A DNA stretch of 64,000 bases, taken from the NCBI GenBank assembly GCA_965228905.1, contig CBDDII010000003.1, positions 558,001-622,000 of the forward strand. The letters are read 5' to 3'. Both the position numbers and the translations under genes were made by a program. This document shows positions 49,787-58,577 of the stretch, one piece after another (position 1 is the stretch's first letter; each line of letters opens with the position of its first letter). Origin of the DNA: CALKXV01 sp965228905 (GTDB taxonomy: Bacteria; Pseudomonadota; Alphaproteobacteria; Rhodobacterales; Rhodobacteraceae). The notes below the pieces were generated by a model, which was given only the letters and a program-made list of their open reading frames with translations, did no database searches and was not told the DNA's origin.

Positions 49787-50283
49787 CAAATATCCCAATT
49801 GCGATCGGCCCGCACCGAGCGTCCGAATCCCATTGCTGAGCTTGTCGTGCACGAAGTCTATTGCCCACACATAGTTTGGATGCGTGGTCACAGTGGCTAT
49901 CTGGGTATGACGGAGCCCATTCTGAAAAGCGTGGCAGGCAAGGCCATGATCGCATTCTCTGATTGGGAAGCGATCGACACGGAGTTGGGCGACCTTCTGG
50001 CCGATGCGACGTCGGAAGTGGGAGCGATCAAGTCGAACCCGGCAGTTACCCGGGATCGCCCTGGGAGAACGGATACAACGAGCGGTTCAATGGGACATTA
50101 CGGCGAGAGGTCCTCAATGCGGAGTGGTTCACGACCACTAAGCAAGCTCAGATCGTCATCAATCACTGGCTCAGGCAGTACAATCACACCCGGCCGCATC
50201 AGGCACTCAACATGCGCCCACCAGTTCCAGAAACCATATTAGAGAACGCGCCGATTAGTGGCCCAGACACAGGGGGCTAGACA
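49787..50283 (+). pseudogene. IS3-family transposase debris
   Basis: From about 50037 to the TAG at 50278-50280 the plus strand encodes the C-terminal part of an IS3 OrfB transposase (PGSPWENGYNERFNGTLRREV, NHTRPHQALNMRPPVPETIL). It ends in GGGGGCTAGACA, the same end as other copies in this window. Upstream, 49825-49862 carries a minus-strand scrap of the same transposase (DFVHDKLSNG). No intact element is present; this is a mosaic of fragments at the end of the terminase gene. Confidence 0.8.
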
Positions 50284-50359
50284 CCGTAGACTCGATCACT
50301 TGCATAACTCATTTCTTTGGGGCTGGTCGCTTCAAAAAAGACAAGATAAACAACTGCTC

Positions 50360-51808
50360 ATGCGTGTATCAAGCTCAGTGCTAAACCCAATTGATCCTAA
50401 CGATATCACTATGGTCGTTGACCTCGATGGCACGCTTTGTCGTACTGATACACTCCAAGAAAGCGTGCTCGCGCTGGCTGCGAGTCGACCCTGGACGTTG
50501 CTGCGGCTACCCAAATGGATGTTAGGCGGCCCAGCAAAGTTGAAGACGCATTTGGCCGATGAGTTGGTTGTTCCTACTGATCAGTTACCACTGAATAAAA
50601 CTGTGATCGAAGTCGTTCGTCAGGCTCGCGCGGACGGACGACGAACTGCTCTTGTCTCAGCCGCAGATCATCGGCAAGTGACCTCAGTGGCTGAGGACGT
50701 GGGGCTGTTTGATGAAGCTTATGGTTCAGCGGACGGTATTAATCTCAAAGGCCAGGCTAAGGCTGATTTTCTGAAAAAGAGATTTGGCAGCAAACATTTC
50801 GATTATTTGGGCGACTCTAAGGCGGATTTGCCAGTATGGAGGGTAGCAAGGCATGCTATCACAGTTCAAGCGGGGCGTTCACTCAGAGCAGCTGCGACAA
50901 CCGCTAATGACTCTGTGACCCACATCGATCTTCCCGAAGATCGCGCAATTCATGTACTGCGCGCGCTACGCCCTCATCAGTGGTCAAAAAACCTTTTGAT
51001 GTTTTTACCTGCGCTTGCAGCGCATGACTTCAGCCGCCTACAGCCACTCTTTTTGGGTTTCGTTGCCTTTTGCTTTGCGGCAAGCGCAGTCTACGTGGTA
51101 AATGATATGCTCGATCTGAGTGCAGATCGCGCCCACCCGCGAAAGCGAACTCGCCCTTTCGCTTCTGGCGATCTTTCCGGCGCCGCCGGTGCCGTGCTGG
51201 CCATCACCATGCTTTGCGCCGCATTTACATTCGGGCTCCTGACCGCCGAGCCATTATTCTTAGTTGTTCTACTGGTCTATCTTACAACCACATTTGCATA
51301 TTCTTTCTTCTTAAAAAGAAGGCTGATCGTCGACGTTGTTACATTGGCTTGTCTTTATACCACTCGTGTTTTTGCCGGCGCCGCGGTAGTCAGTCTTTAT
51401 CTCTCGCCCTGGCTTTTTGGTTTTTCAATGTTCCTTTTTTTGTCACTCGCCGCAGTTAAAAGGCAAGCTGAATTGACAGATCTACTCCAATCGGGACGCG
51501 AAGGCGTAGGACGAGCATACCGAATTGAAGACTTGCCGGTTCTGCGAAACGTCGCCATTTCCGCTGCGCAAATCAGCGTTTTAGTCATGGCACTTTACAT
51601 CAATTCAAACGAAATGCAGGCGCTCTATGAGGAGCCAAGCTACTTATGGGTGATCTGTCCGATCCTTCTCTACTGGTCGATGCGTATGGTGATGAAGGCG
51701 CATCGCGGCACAATGACGGACGACCCTATCGTTTTCGCAACCACTGACCGAGTTAGTCTCATACTGATCATTGCCTGTGCCACGCTGGTGGGGATGGCAG
51801 CAGGTTAG
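50360..51808 (+). CDS. HAD hydrolase-UbiA prenyltransferase fusion protein
   Basis: A 482-residue protein. The N-terminal HAD-like domain (about 15-190) has the phosphatase/phosphotransferase aspartates in MVVDLDGTLCRTD and a late FDYLGDSKADLPVW. The C-terminal part is a UbiA-type integral membrane prenyltransferase with about eight helices, LRPHQWSKNLLMFLPAL near 205 and the diphosphate-binding NDMLDLSADRAHPRKRTRPFASG near 250. Related proteins resemble decaprenyl-phosphate phosphoribosyltransferase and act on polyprenyl phosphates for cell-envelope sugars. It is bounded on both sides by IS3 fragments and is less GC-rich than the core. Confidence 0.85.
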   Translation: MRVSSSVLNPIDPNDITMVVDLDGTLCRTDTLQESVLALAASRPWTLLRLPKWMLGGPAKLKTHLADELVVPTDQLPLNKTVIEVVRQARADGRRTALVSAADHRQVTSVAEDVGLFDEAYGSADGINLKGQAKADFLKKRFGSKHFDYLGDSKADLPVWRVARHAITVQAGRSLRAAATTANDSVTHIDLPEDRAIHVLRALRPHQWSKNLLMFLPALAAHDFSRLQPLFLGFVAFCFAASAVYVVNDMLDLSADRAHPRKRTRPFASGDLSGAAGAVLAITMLCAAFTFGLLTAEPLFLVVLLVYLTTTFAYSFFLKRRLIVDVVTLACLYTTRVFAGAAVVSLYLSPWLFGFSMFLFLSLAAVKRQAELTDLLQSGREGVGRAYRIEDLPVLRNVAISAAQISVLVMALYINSNEMQALYEEPSYLWVICPILLYWSMRMVMKAHRGTMTDDPIVFATTDRVSLILIIACATLVGMAAG

Positions 51809-51856
51809 CAGCGTTTTTCATTTAGTTTTGACTTGGCCACTTTGGTGCTTGGGCCA

Positions 51857-52055
51857 AACGCCATGCCGCAGCGTTGGGATCAGCGATGCGACGTAATACA
51901 ACTGGCGGGAGCGGTTTGGTGGGATGGGCCGGTCGCTGCTGTCGGAGATGAAGAGCTTGGAGAAAGAGAACGCGCGGTTGAAGAAGATCGTCGCAGAGCT
52001 TGAACTGGGCAAGCTCATTCTCAAGGAAAGCCTGAACCACCTAAAGCCCAGGGTC
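51857..52055 (+). pseudogene. IS3 OrfA fragment with internal stop
   Basis: The plus strand reads ACRSVGISDAT, then a TAA at 51894, then YNWRERFGGMGRSLLSEMKSLEKENARLKKIVAELEL and LKESLNHLKPR. This is clearly the C-terminal two thirds of an IS3 OrfA leucine-zipper protein like the one at 54590-54877, but with a nonsense codon and no N-terminus. Confidence 0.8.
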
Positions 52056-52075
52056 CCACTGACCGTGTCTAGCCC

Positions 52076-52372
52076 CCTACGCCTGGGCCACTAATCAGGG
52101 GTTTCTCTAGTAAGGTTTCTGGGACTGGCGGACGCATGTTTAGCGCCTGATGAGGGCGGGTGTGATTGTATTGCTTGAGCCAGTGATTGATGACGATCTG
52201 GGCTTGCTCGGTCGTTGTGAACCATTCGGCATTGAGAACCTCCCGGCGCAGTGTCCCGTTGAAGCGCTCATTATAGCCATTCTCCCAGGGCGATCCCGGG
52301 TAAATTCGGATCGGCTTGATGCCAACGCGTCGAAGCCAGCCTTGCATCGCTTCTGCTGCGAACTCGGGGCCG
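52076..52372 (-). pseudogene. IS3 OrfB, C-terminal part
   Basis: The minus strand reads GPEFAAEAMQGWLRRVGIK, PIRIYPGSPWENGYNERFNG, RREVLNAEWFTTTEQAQIVI and NMRPPVPETLLEKP to a stop. These include the last acidic DDE residue (Glu of SPWENGYNERF follows the family pattern). The 5' part lies across the IS110 insertion at 54000-54600. Confidence 0.82.
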
Positions 52373-53999
52373 TAGCACCTCGGGAAGAAGCGCCGCTAAG
52401 AGGTTATGGCCGCCTGCGCAGCCCTCAAACTGCGCAGCGGGTGGCCATAACCGGGTCTCAGGTCTCAACAGTGGTTTTGCATAACCACGCCGCTGAGGAG
52501 ACCGGCTATGACCACTACCTATGCTACCCTTTCGACCTTGTTGGTCGCCATCGACATATCCAAGCATCGACATGAGGTGCTGATCAGCATTCCCGGCAAG
52601 AAGCGCCGCCGCCGCATGACAGTTACGAACACCTTGGAGGATTTTCAGCGCCTCTCAGCCGCTCTTGCCAGCTATGATCTGCCAGTGCGGATCGGGTTTG
52701 AGGCGACCGGCAATTATCACCGTGTCTTGGCTCACCATCTCGGACAGGTCGGATTCGAGTTGAAGCTTGTGTCCTCCGTCGGTCTGGCGCGAACGCGAGA
52801 AGCTCTGCATAACAGTTGGGATAAGAACGATCCTAAGGACGCCCAGGTCATCCTGCATATGCTGGAGATCGGCGCGGTTCAGTTCTTTCACGATCCGTTG
52901 GTGACCGGGACCGCCGACATTCAGGAACTGTCAAAGACCCATGAGATCGTCTCCCGTTCGAAGACCGAGCTGTGGCATCGCATCCTGACACATTATCTGC
53001 CGCTCTACTTCCCCGAGGCCGAACGATTTCACCGGAATTCGAGAACCGACTGGTTCCTGGCTTTCCTCGAGAAGTATTCAACCCCGCATATGATCACAGC
53101 GATGAGCCGGGAGGCATTCATTGCCGATGCATGGAAAGTGGTTGGACGCAAAGTGTCCAAAGAGCGTTTGCTCTCAGATATTTATGCCACGGCCGTTGGC
53201 TCGGTGGGCTTGCCAGTTCAGCCGGATTCTGACGCTGTCCGCATGTTCCGCTTGGTGTTGGCTGAAGGCAGAAGCCTAATCCGACAGCGCGATATCATTG
53301 AGGCGCGGGCCGTCGAATTACTTTCGGACCTCCCCGATTATCAGCTGCTGACAACCATTCCCGGGATCGGCCCGATCAACGCCATGACCATCCTGGCCGA
53401 GGCCGGTGACCTGCGTCGTTTTCGCCATCACCGGCAGTTTCTGAAGTTCTGCGGCATGGACCTTGCCACCGTGCAGTCGGGCATGTTCCGCGGCCAGAGC
53501 CGGATCTCGAAGTACGGCAATGCCCGGTTGCGCCGCACGCTCTGGATGGCCGGCCAGACCGCAGTACTGAAGCGGACCAACAGCTTCCGCGACAAGTTCG
53601 AGCGCTACATCTCCAAAGACCGTCACAATGCCCATCTGCGTCGCAAGGCCTACACCGCAATCGCAGCAAAGATGGCGCGCACCGTACACGCCGTGGTCAA
53701 ACACGGCGAACCCTATCGCCCCTTCTTCGAGGGGGTGAGCCCAGGCGGAAGGACCTCTCTCTGATGAGCCGTGGAGGCAGTGTGCTGACCTCGTAGATAA
53801 TGTTTGGGCCTTCTGCTTGGGAAATGGGATCTCGTATTAAGGACGGTGAGGGCCGCCATCGCGCGTACCCTGTGTTTGCTATGGAAGAGATCATTTCTTG
53901 ACGGCAGAGCCCGTCTGGGCAAGGATTGTAGGGCATCCGGTTTGCCGGATGCCCCATGACCTGCTGACCTAAACAGCCGGAAGTTCCCGACATAGGACG
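52373..53999 (+). mobile_element. IS110-family insertion sequence, copy A
   Basis: A 1,627-bp element defined by comparison with its inverted copy at 58578-60204. It begins TAGCACCTCGGGAAG and ends CCCGACATAGGACG, with a 7-bp subterminal inverted repeat TCGGGAA/TTCCCGA (52380-52386 and 53984-53990), as in the IS1111 subgroup. Noncoding ends are 135 bp (hairpin GGTTATGGCC/GGCCATAACC, 52402-52452, with inner TGCGCAG/CTGCGCA) and 235 bp (hairpin GGGCATCCGG/CCGGATGCCC, 53931-53954). It lies in IS3 orfB at the codons for the SDN-GPEF motif. Confidence 0.85.
52508..53764 (+). CDS. IS110-family transposase (DEDD recombinase), copy A
   Basis: A 418-residue recombinase. The RuvC-like DEDD residues appear as VAIDISKHRHEV (Asp16), IGFEATGNYHR (Glu62) and WDKNDPKDAQVI (Asp near 103 and 106). 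The C-terminal Tnp domain has TTIPGIGPINAMTILAEAGD and the serine region SGMFRGQSRISKYGNARLRRTLWMA. IS110 recombinases use an RNA encoded in the element's noncoding end to choose donor and target sites. The protein is identical to that at 58813-60069. Confidence 0.93.
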   Translation: MTTTYATLSTLLVAIDISKHRHEVLISIPGKKRRRRMTVTNTLEDFQRLSAALASYDLPVRIGFEATGNYHRVLAHHLGQVGFELKLVSSVGLARTREALHNSWDKNDPKDAQVILHMLEIGAVQFFHDPLVTGTADIQELSKTHEIVSRSKTELWHRILTHYLPLYFPEAERFHRNSRTDWFLAFLEKYSTPHMITAMSREAFIADAWKVVGRKVSKERLLSDIYATAVGSVGLPVQPDSDAVRMFRLVLAEGRSLIRQRDIIEARAVELLSDLPDYQLLTTIPGIGPINAMTILAEAGDLRRFRHHRQFLKFCGMDLATVQSGMFRGQSRISKYGNARLRRTLWMAGQTAVLKRTNSFRDKFERYISKDRHNAHLRRKAYTAIAAKMARTVHAVVKHGEPYRPFFEGVSPGGRTSL

Positions 54000-54600
54000 T
54001 TATCAGATCGGATATACTCTGGGGAACCATGGCGCAGCAGGAGCGGATAGAGTGCTTCGAGGACATCGTCGGCACCCATCTGGTGCGGACCACAACAGCC
54101 AAGGCCTGACGCGTGAACTCATCGAGCACCGTCAGCATCTTGTAGCTGCGCCCATTGCTGAGCTTGTCGTGGACGAAGTCCTCTCTCGGCAGATTGCTTC
54201 GCAATCGCCTGCCGGGCAATGGATGGCCCAGACGTGGTTCTGGTGTGTGGGCCTCATTCGGATGACCGAGCTGTCTTTGTGGTAGAGCCGTTTGCGCTTC
54301 TTGTGGCGCTGCGGGAGCTGTAGCCCTTCTTCGCGCCAAAGCCGCTCGACCTTCTTGTGGTTCACCTTCCAGCCTTCAACATGAAGCAGCTCAGTGATCT
54401 TGCGATAGCCGTACCGACCGTACTGCTTCGCCAGCCGGATCAGTGCCAACCGCAACGCATCATCGTCCCTCGGCGCTGGTCGATATTGCAGGGAGCTCCG
54501 CGCGAGGCCGATCACCCGGCACGTCCGGCGTTCAGACGTCGCGAGCTTCTGGCGCGTGTGAATGACGGCCTGACGGAGCTCCTCTGTGGTCAGGCCCTCG
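54000..54600 (-). pseudogene. IS3 OrfB, N-terminal part, frameshifted
   Basis: The minus strand carries RRTCRVIGLARSSLQYRPAP, LIRLAKQYGRYGYRKITELL and VNHKKVERLWREEGLQLPQR, then after a frame change DFVHDKLSNGRSYKMLTVLD and EYIRSDN. The frame change coincides with a palindromic insertion near 54187-54214. The IS110 junction follows directly after the SDN codons. Confidence 0.8.
54187..54214. repeat. Small palindromic insertion in IS3 orfB
   Basis: CGGCAG-ATTGC-TTC-GCAAT-CGC-CTGCCG forms a hairpin and sits between codons that should be contiguous (NHVWAID|FVHDKLSNG in homologous copies). The extra DNA is roughly 40 bp and shifts the frame. Confidence 0.55.
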
Positions 54601-54877
54601 GCTTTAGATAGTTCAGGCTTTCCTGGAGGATGTGCTTGTCCAGTTCAAGCTCGGCGACGATCTTCTTCAGCCGCGCGTTCTCTTTCGCCAGACTCTTCAG
54701 TTCTGACAACTGCGACCGGCCCATCCCGCCGAACCGCTTTCGCCAGTTGTAGTAGGTCGCATCGCTGATCCCGACACCGCGGCATGCAGTGGCCACGTCA
54801 TCGCCCGCCGTCAGCTTCAGCTCGATCTCACGCAACAGCTTCAAGATGTCTTCGTCCGAATGTCGCTTCCTCGCCAT
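54590..54877 (-). CDS. IS3-family OrfA (transposase N-terminal protein)
   Basis: A 95-residue helix-turn-helix plus leucine-zipper protein: MARKRHSDEDILKLLREIEL, ATACRGVGISDATYYNWRKR and LKSLAKENARLKKIVAELEL. It binds the IS ends and is normally fused to OrfB by programmed frameshifting. OrfA itself appears intact, but its OrfB partner is disrupted twice. GAAAAGGGGA lies upstream of the ATG at 54877. Confidence 0.85.
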   Translation of the reverse strand: MARKRHSDEDILKLLREIELKLTAGDDVATACRGVGISDATYYNWRKRFGGMGRSQLSELKSLAKENARLKKIVAELELDKHILQESLNYLKPRA

Positions 54878-54934
54878 GCCCAATCCCCTTTTCTCAAGGC
54901 CAATGTCTTGGCACAGTTCTAGGGGGGAAGGACA

Positions 54935-55371
54935 CAGGTCCATGACAGCCCGCGAGTTCCTGCCGCCTTTAAACAGTGCTGCGGAGAACTTCAGTGTTCT
55001 TTCGTTCGTAATTCCGCTTCTGGTTGATGCGCCGTACGACGTCGGGTCGACGTAACCTTGGACACTACGTAGGCAACAGAACTTTGAGCCCATCATCAGG
55101 CTACGTTTCTAGGCAAGAAAATGCTCATCTTTGGGCGTCGCTGAGCGAAGAATTGATCACAAAATCTCAGTTCGCCTTGGATTGTTTACGATCTTCATAG
55201 TGTCGCCTAGTGAACGACAAAGTGTTGCCGCATTGCAGCGCTCTGTTCGCCTTGGTTCGTTTTGTAAGTGCCCAAACCCACGAGGTTTCATTCGTAAGAT
55301 CCAATCACAAGCTGCCCGGAGTTTTCGATGCCTACCCATTCCAGTGATCTGTTCCACAAAGGATACGCAGT
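54935..55371. other. Upstream region of the G8-domain gene
   Basis: A 437-base gap between the IS3 end and the G8 gene with no supported coding sequence. It presumably holds the promoter and a long leader; AAAGGA stands nine bases before the ATG at 55372. Short TAACCTTGGACACTAC-type scraps near 55050 may be insertion-sequence remnants. Confidence 0.35.
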
Positions 55372-58300
55372 ATGAACATTTTTATGTTTCTAGGAGTTCT
55401 CGGCGGTCTTTTGGGCGGTCGGATGTTCACAAATAGCGGCTCCAATGGCAGTGGAGAAGCAATTCCGTTGCAAGTCCTTTTCCCACAGCCTGAGCCGGAA
55501 CCAGAGCCTGAGCCTGAGCCTGAGCCGGAACCACAGCCTGAGCCTGAGCCGGAACCAGAGCCTGAGCCGGAACCACAGCCTGAGCCGGAACCACAGCCTG
55601 AGCCGGAACCAGAGCCTGAGCCTGAGCCGGAACCACAGCCTGAGCCGGAACCAGAGCCTGAGCCTGAGCCGGAACCAGAGCCTGAGCCTGAGCCGGAACC
55701 ACAGCCTGAGCCGGAACCAGAGCCTGAGCCTGAGCCGGAACCAGAGCCTGAGCCTGAGCCGGAACCACAGCCTGAGCCGGAACCAGAGCCTGAGCCTGAG
55801 CCGGAACCAGAGCCTGAGCCGGATCTGGGAAGTAACCACGAAGATCATGTTACGATGCCAGCGATTACGCCTCCTGGGAGTGATGCGAGTTTGTCTGAGA
55901 TTGACGCGTATGTTGCTGCTGTTAAGTCGAGTGGTGAGGTTTCGCATGGTCATGGACACGGCAGCATGGGGACAGAACATTTGGCTGTGCTCGACTTGGT
56001 GGACCGGTCGGACGCGACGCATGTTGCGATTTCTGATGGTGATTGGTCCGATCCTCTCACGTGGTATCAAGGTCGTGTTCCCAGCGACGATGCGCGGGTT
56101 CTAATCCCGGATGGGATTGAAGTGTCCTACGGCGTTGTCAGTGATGCTCGGCTTTTCACTGTTCGTGTGGATGGGACACTTGATTTTGCCACCGACACTG
56201 ATAGCCGTATGGTCTTCGATACGGTTGTGGTAAGCCCAATCGGCCACCTTATCGTTGGAGATGCGTCTGACCCGGTGGATTCAGATACGACTGTGGAACT
56301 GATTGTTGCTAACAATGGTCCAATCGACACTGGATGGGACCCACTTTTGCTTTCCCGTGGGATCATTTCGCATGGCGAGACCAAAATACATGGGTCGGAG
56401 AAGGATTCCCACGAAAAGGTCATCGAGGACCCAATGGCTGGGGACACCTCTATTCGTTTTGCGGACATACCAGAGGGCTGGCAGGTGGGCGATAAGATCG
56501 TCATCGCTGGTACACACTATGAGAGCCATGAATCCGGGCCGGAAGATGAGGTTCGTGTCATCACCGAGATTGGCAACAACGGCATGGTCTTTTTTGACGA
56601 GCCACTGGTCCATGACCACGATAGCCCCCGGACAGATCTGAAGACTTCAGTTGCCAACTATACCCGAAACGTCACGGTGAAAACGGAGAATGCCGAAGAC
56701 GCTGAGGTTTACGAGCGTGGCCATGTGATGTTCATGCACTCTAACGATGTCGATGTGCGCTACGCTGCGTTCCATGAGCTCGGGCGGACCGACAAGTCCT
56801 TCGACAGTCGTCAAGCAGATGATTTCAAAAATATCCAGTTCGATAGTAATGTGCAGGGGCGCTATTCGCTTCATGTCCACCGAGCTGGCGTGGAAGATCT
56901 GGATGACCCTGCCTTGCTTGTCGGAAACGCGGTTTTCGGGTCTCCCGGTTGGGGTTTTGTACATCACGACTCACACGCAATCCTAGAGAACAACGCGAGC
57001 TACGACACTTTCGGTGCGGGTTACGTGGCCGAGACCGGGAACGAGACCGGAGTTTGGTCCGACAACATTGCCATCTTTGCCGAAGGGAATAGCTGGTCCG
57101 CTGCGAAAGGGGCAAGCGAACTCGGCAGTGACATATTCGATACGGCCCGAGGAGGAAACGGGTTTTGGTTTCAAGGCCGGTTGGTTGGTGCTTCGGACAA
57201 CGTTGCAGCAAGCGTGAATGAAGGTTTTGTCTACTTCCATCGGGATGGAGACAGCCGGATGATCAACTTCGATTCGCACCTTTTCGAGTTTCCCGCTGCA
57301 CTCTACTTCGACGATGATGTCGGCGCCAATGTTCCCTCGATCCGACAGTTTGAGAACAATGAAACGTTTGCGGCCAAGGACGGGCTTGTCATCATCAAGG
57401 GCAATCCTAGGCAAGGCCATGACGTTGCAAGCGAGTTGAAAGATTTCACCGCCTGGAATGTTCAAGGAGGCGCCCATCTCCAATACACTGCACACTACAT
57501 TCTGGAGAATTTCGATATTGTCGGAAGCAATGACGCAGAAATCGGAATCGACTTCGGCAACAATGTCTTCGATATCACTATAGACGGTGCCCAGATCGAT
57601 GGCTTCGAGACGGGGATAAACCTGAACAAAAGTTCCGCAGGCAACCTAGACTTGCCAATAGACGAGCACCATTATGTTGTGATTGACGTGGACTTCTTCA
57701 ACGTCGAAACGGACTTCGAGAACTACGACGCTAGCCTCGACCAGCTATTAACCAGCGACGATGTAACCGAGATCACGCCTGATCTTTCGATCGACGGACA
57801 GTTGACATACGCGGAAGGAAGCGACGCACGAGTCGTTGAAATCGAAGGCACCAAAACAGACGGGTTCGGGGAGATCAACTTTCCAAGCGGCCGAGATGAC
57901 TTTGACCTCGACAAAGACGACGTGATCAACATCCTCGAGACAACTGGGTACTGGACTACAGACGAAGCCCAAGCTTACACCTTGATTGATCTCTACTTCA
58001 CCGACCGCGTTACAGGAGACATCTACTACGAAACCCATCCAATCTACTTCGACGAAAACGTTCCACTCGGAGACACAAGCAAAATATATGGATCCGCAAT
58101 CAACAACGGAACGCAAAAAATCTTCGAAATCTATGGAAAGAAGTTTGCGGGCGATGTGGAATTAGACGAACCAGTTGCAGTGCTTGTTGAAGACCAGCGG
58201 ACTGAAGCCGAAAGTTCAGAATTGGAGGGACATCACGACGGAAGTGGCGCCATCCACTCGATGACGCATCACGCAATGGTCAACATGGAGCAGCCCAACG

Positions 58301-58404
58301 AGGACGACATTGATGCACTTTGGTCTACCTTGACTGCTAACCAAGAAACTTTGGACGACACCCAAAATTTGGATCAAGAAGAAAGTATGGCAATGCTTTT
58401 TTAG
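55372..58404 (+). CDS. Large G8-domain, beta-helix surface-type protein with Pro-Glu repeat
   Basis: A 1,010-residue, strongly acidic protein. The N-terminus (MNIFMFLGVLGGLLGGRMF) is hydrophobic and may be a signal or anchor. Residues 38-150 are a Pro-Glu/Pro-Gln repeat. A G8 domain spans about 215-335: ISDGDWSDPLTWYQGRVPSDDARVLIPDG and TVRVDGTLDFATDTDSRMVF. Residues 450-780 contain a run like a right-handed parallel beta-helix (VDVRYAAFHELGRTD, SLHVHRAGVED, NNASYDTFGAGYVAETG). G8 proteins include hyaluronan-binding CEMIP-like enzymes, so polysaccharide binding or cleavage is plausible but unproven. The gene lies alone between two inverted IS110 copies. The C-terminus has no sorting motif that I recognise. 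Confidence 0.85.
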   Translation: MNIFMFLGVLGGLLGGRMFTNSGSNGSGEAIPLQVLFPQPEPEPEPEPEPEPEPQPEPEPEPEPEPEPQPEPEPQPEPEPEPEPEPEPQPEPEPEPEPEPEPEPEPEPEPQPEPEPEPEPEPEPEPEPEPEPQPEPEPEPEPEPEPEPEPDLGSNHEDHVTMPAITPPGSDASLSEIDAYVAAVKSSGEVSHGHGHGSMGTEHLAVLDLVDRSDATHVAISDGDWSDPLTWYQGRVPSDDARVLIPDGIEVSYGVVSDARLFTVRVDGTLDFATDTDSRMVFDTVVVSPIGHLIVGDASDPVDSDTTVELIVANNGPIDTGWDPLLLSRGIISHGETKIHGSEKDSHEKVIEDPMAGDTSIRFADIPEGWQVGDKIVIAGTHYESHESGPEDEVRVITEIGNNGMVFFDEPLVHDHDSPRTDLKTSVANYTRNVTVKTENAEDAEVYERGHVMFMHSNDVDVRYAAFHELGRTDKSFDSRQADDFKNIQFDSNVQGRYSLHVHRAGVEDLDDPALLVGNAVFGSPGWGFVHHDSHAILENNASYDTFGAGYVAETGNETGVWSDNIAIFAEGNSWSAAKGASELGSDIFDTARGGNGFWFQGRLVGASDNVAASVNEGFVYFHRDGDSRMINFDSHLFEFPAALYFDDDVGANVPSIRQFENNETFAAKDGLVIIKGNPRQGHDVASELKDFTAWNVQGGAHLQYTAHYILENFDIVGSNDAEIGIDFGNNVFDITIDGAQIDGFETGINLNKSSAGNLDLPIDEHHYVVIDVDFFNVETDFENYDASLDQLLTSDDVTEITPDLSIDGQLTYAEGSDARVVEIEGTKTDGFGEINFPSGRDDFDLDKDDVINILETTGYWTTDEAQAYTLIDLYFTDRVTGDIYYETHPIYFDENVPLGDTSKIYGSAINNGTQKIFEIYGKKFAGDVELDEPVAVLVEDQRTEAESSELEGHHDGSGAIHSMTHHAMVNMEQPNEDDIDALWSTLTANQETLDDTQNLDQEESMAMLF
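55483..55821 (+). repeat. Pro-Glu/Pro-Gln coding tandem repeat
   Basis: A 339-base, 113-residue tract of CCTGAG, CCGGAA, CCAGAG and CCACAG six-base units arranged in higher-order blocks. Every unit encodes Pro plus Glu or Gln, so gain or loss of units keeps the frame. The reverse strand is also open, which is a by-product of the composition. Confidence 0.9.
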
Positions 58405-58577
58405 TGACCTAATCAAGCAAGTGACTTTCGACCAACTAAAAGGCAAATCGGCTAGCGTCGCAGCTTCCTGCGGCGCTTAACATCGCGCCAAACCTATTTA
58501 ACTGTGACTTCTATGCATATGCTGCGACATAAAGCTGACGGCTGGTGATGATGTTGCATCGCCATCCGACCAGACAA
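58405..58577. other. Gap with an IS3 orfB stub
   Basis: Between the G8 stop and IS110 copy B lies 173 bases. The last part, ATCCGACCAGACAA, matches the codons IRPDN of an IS3 OrfB (IRSDN in the other copy) and supplies the left half of the IS110 target. The remainder shows no gene. Confidence 0.55.

Larger units (their letters stand above)
52066..54934 (-). mobile_element. IS3-family element interrupted by an IS110 insertion
   Basis: Ends are TGTCTAGCCCCCT (52066) and, reading inward from the other side, TGTCCTTCCCCCCTAG (54934). Without the 1,627-bp IS110 insert the element is 1,242 bp, normal for IS3. It encodes OrfA (54590-54877) and an OrfB split by the IS110 insertion at 52373/53999 and by a small palindromic insertion near 54187-54214. 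It is therefore dead in its present form. Confidence 0.8.

Noticed and set aside
55483..55821. The regularly spaced repeat was considered as a CRISPR array.
   Set aside because: There are no unique spacers; the units are contiguous six-base codon pairs inside a gene.
55390..56070. A 226-codon minus-strand frame full of WFRLRLRL repeats.
   Set aside because: It is the reverse of the Pro-Glu repeat; the six-base units keep all frames open without implying expression.
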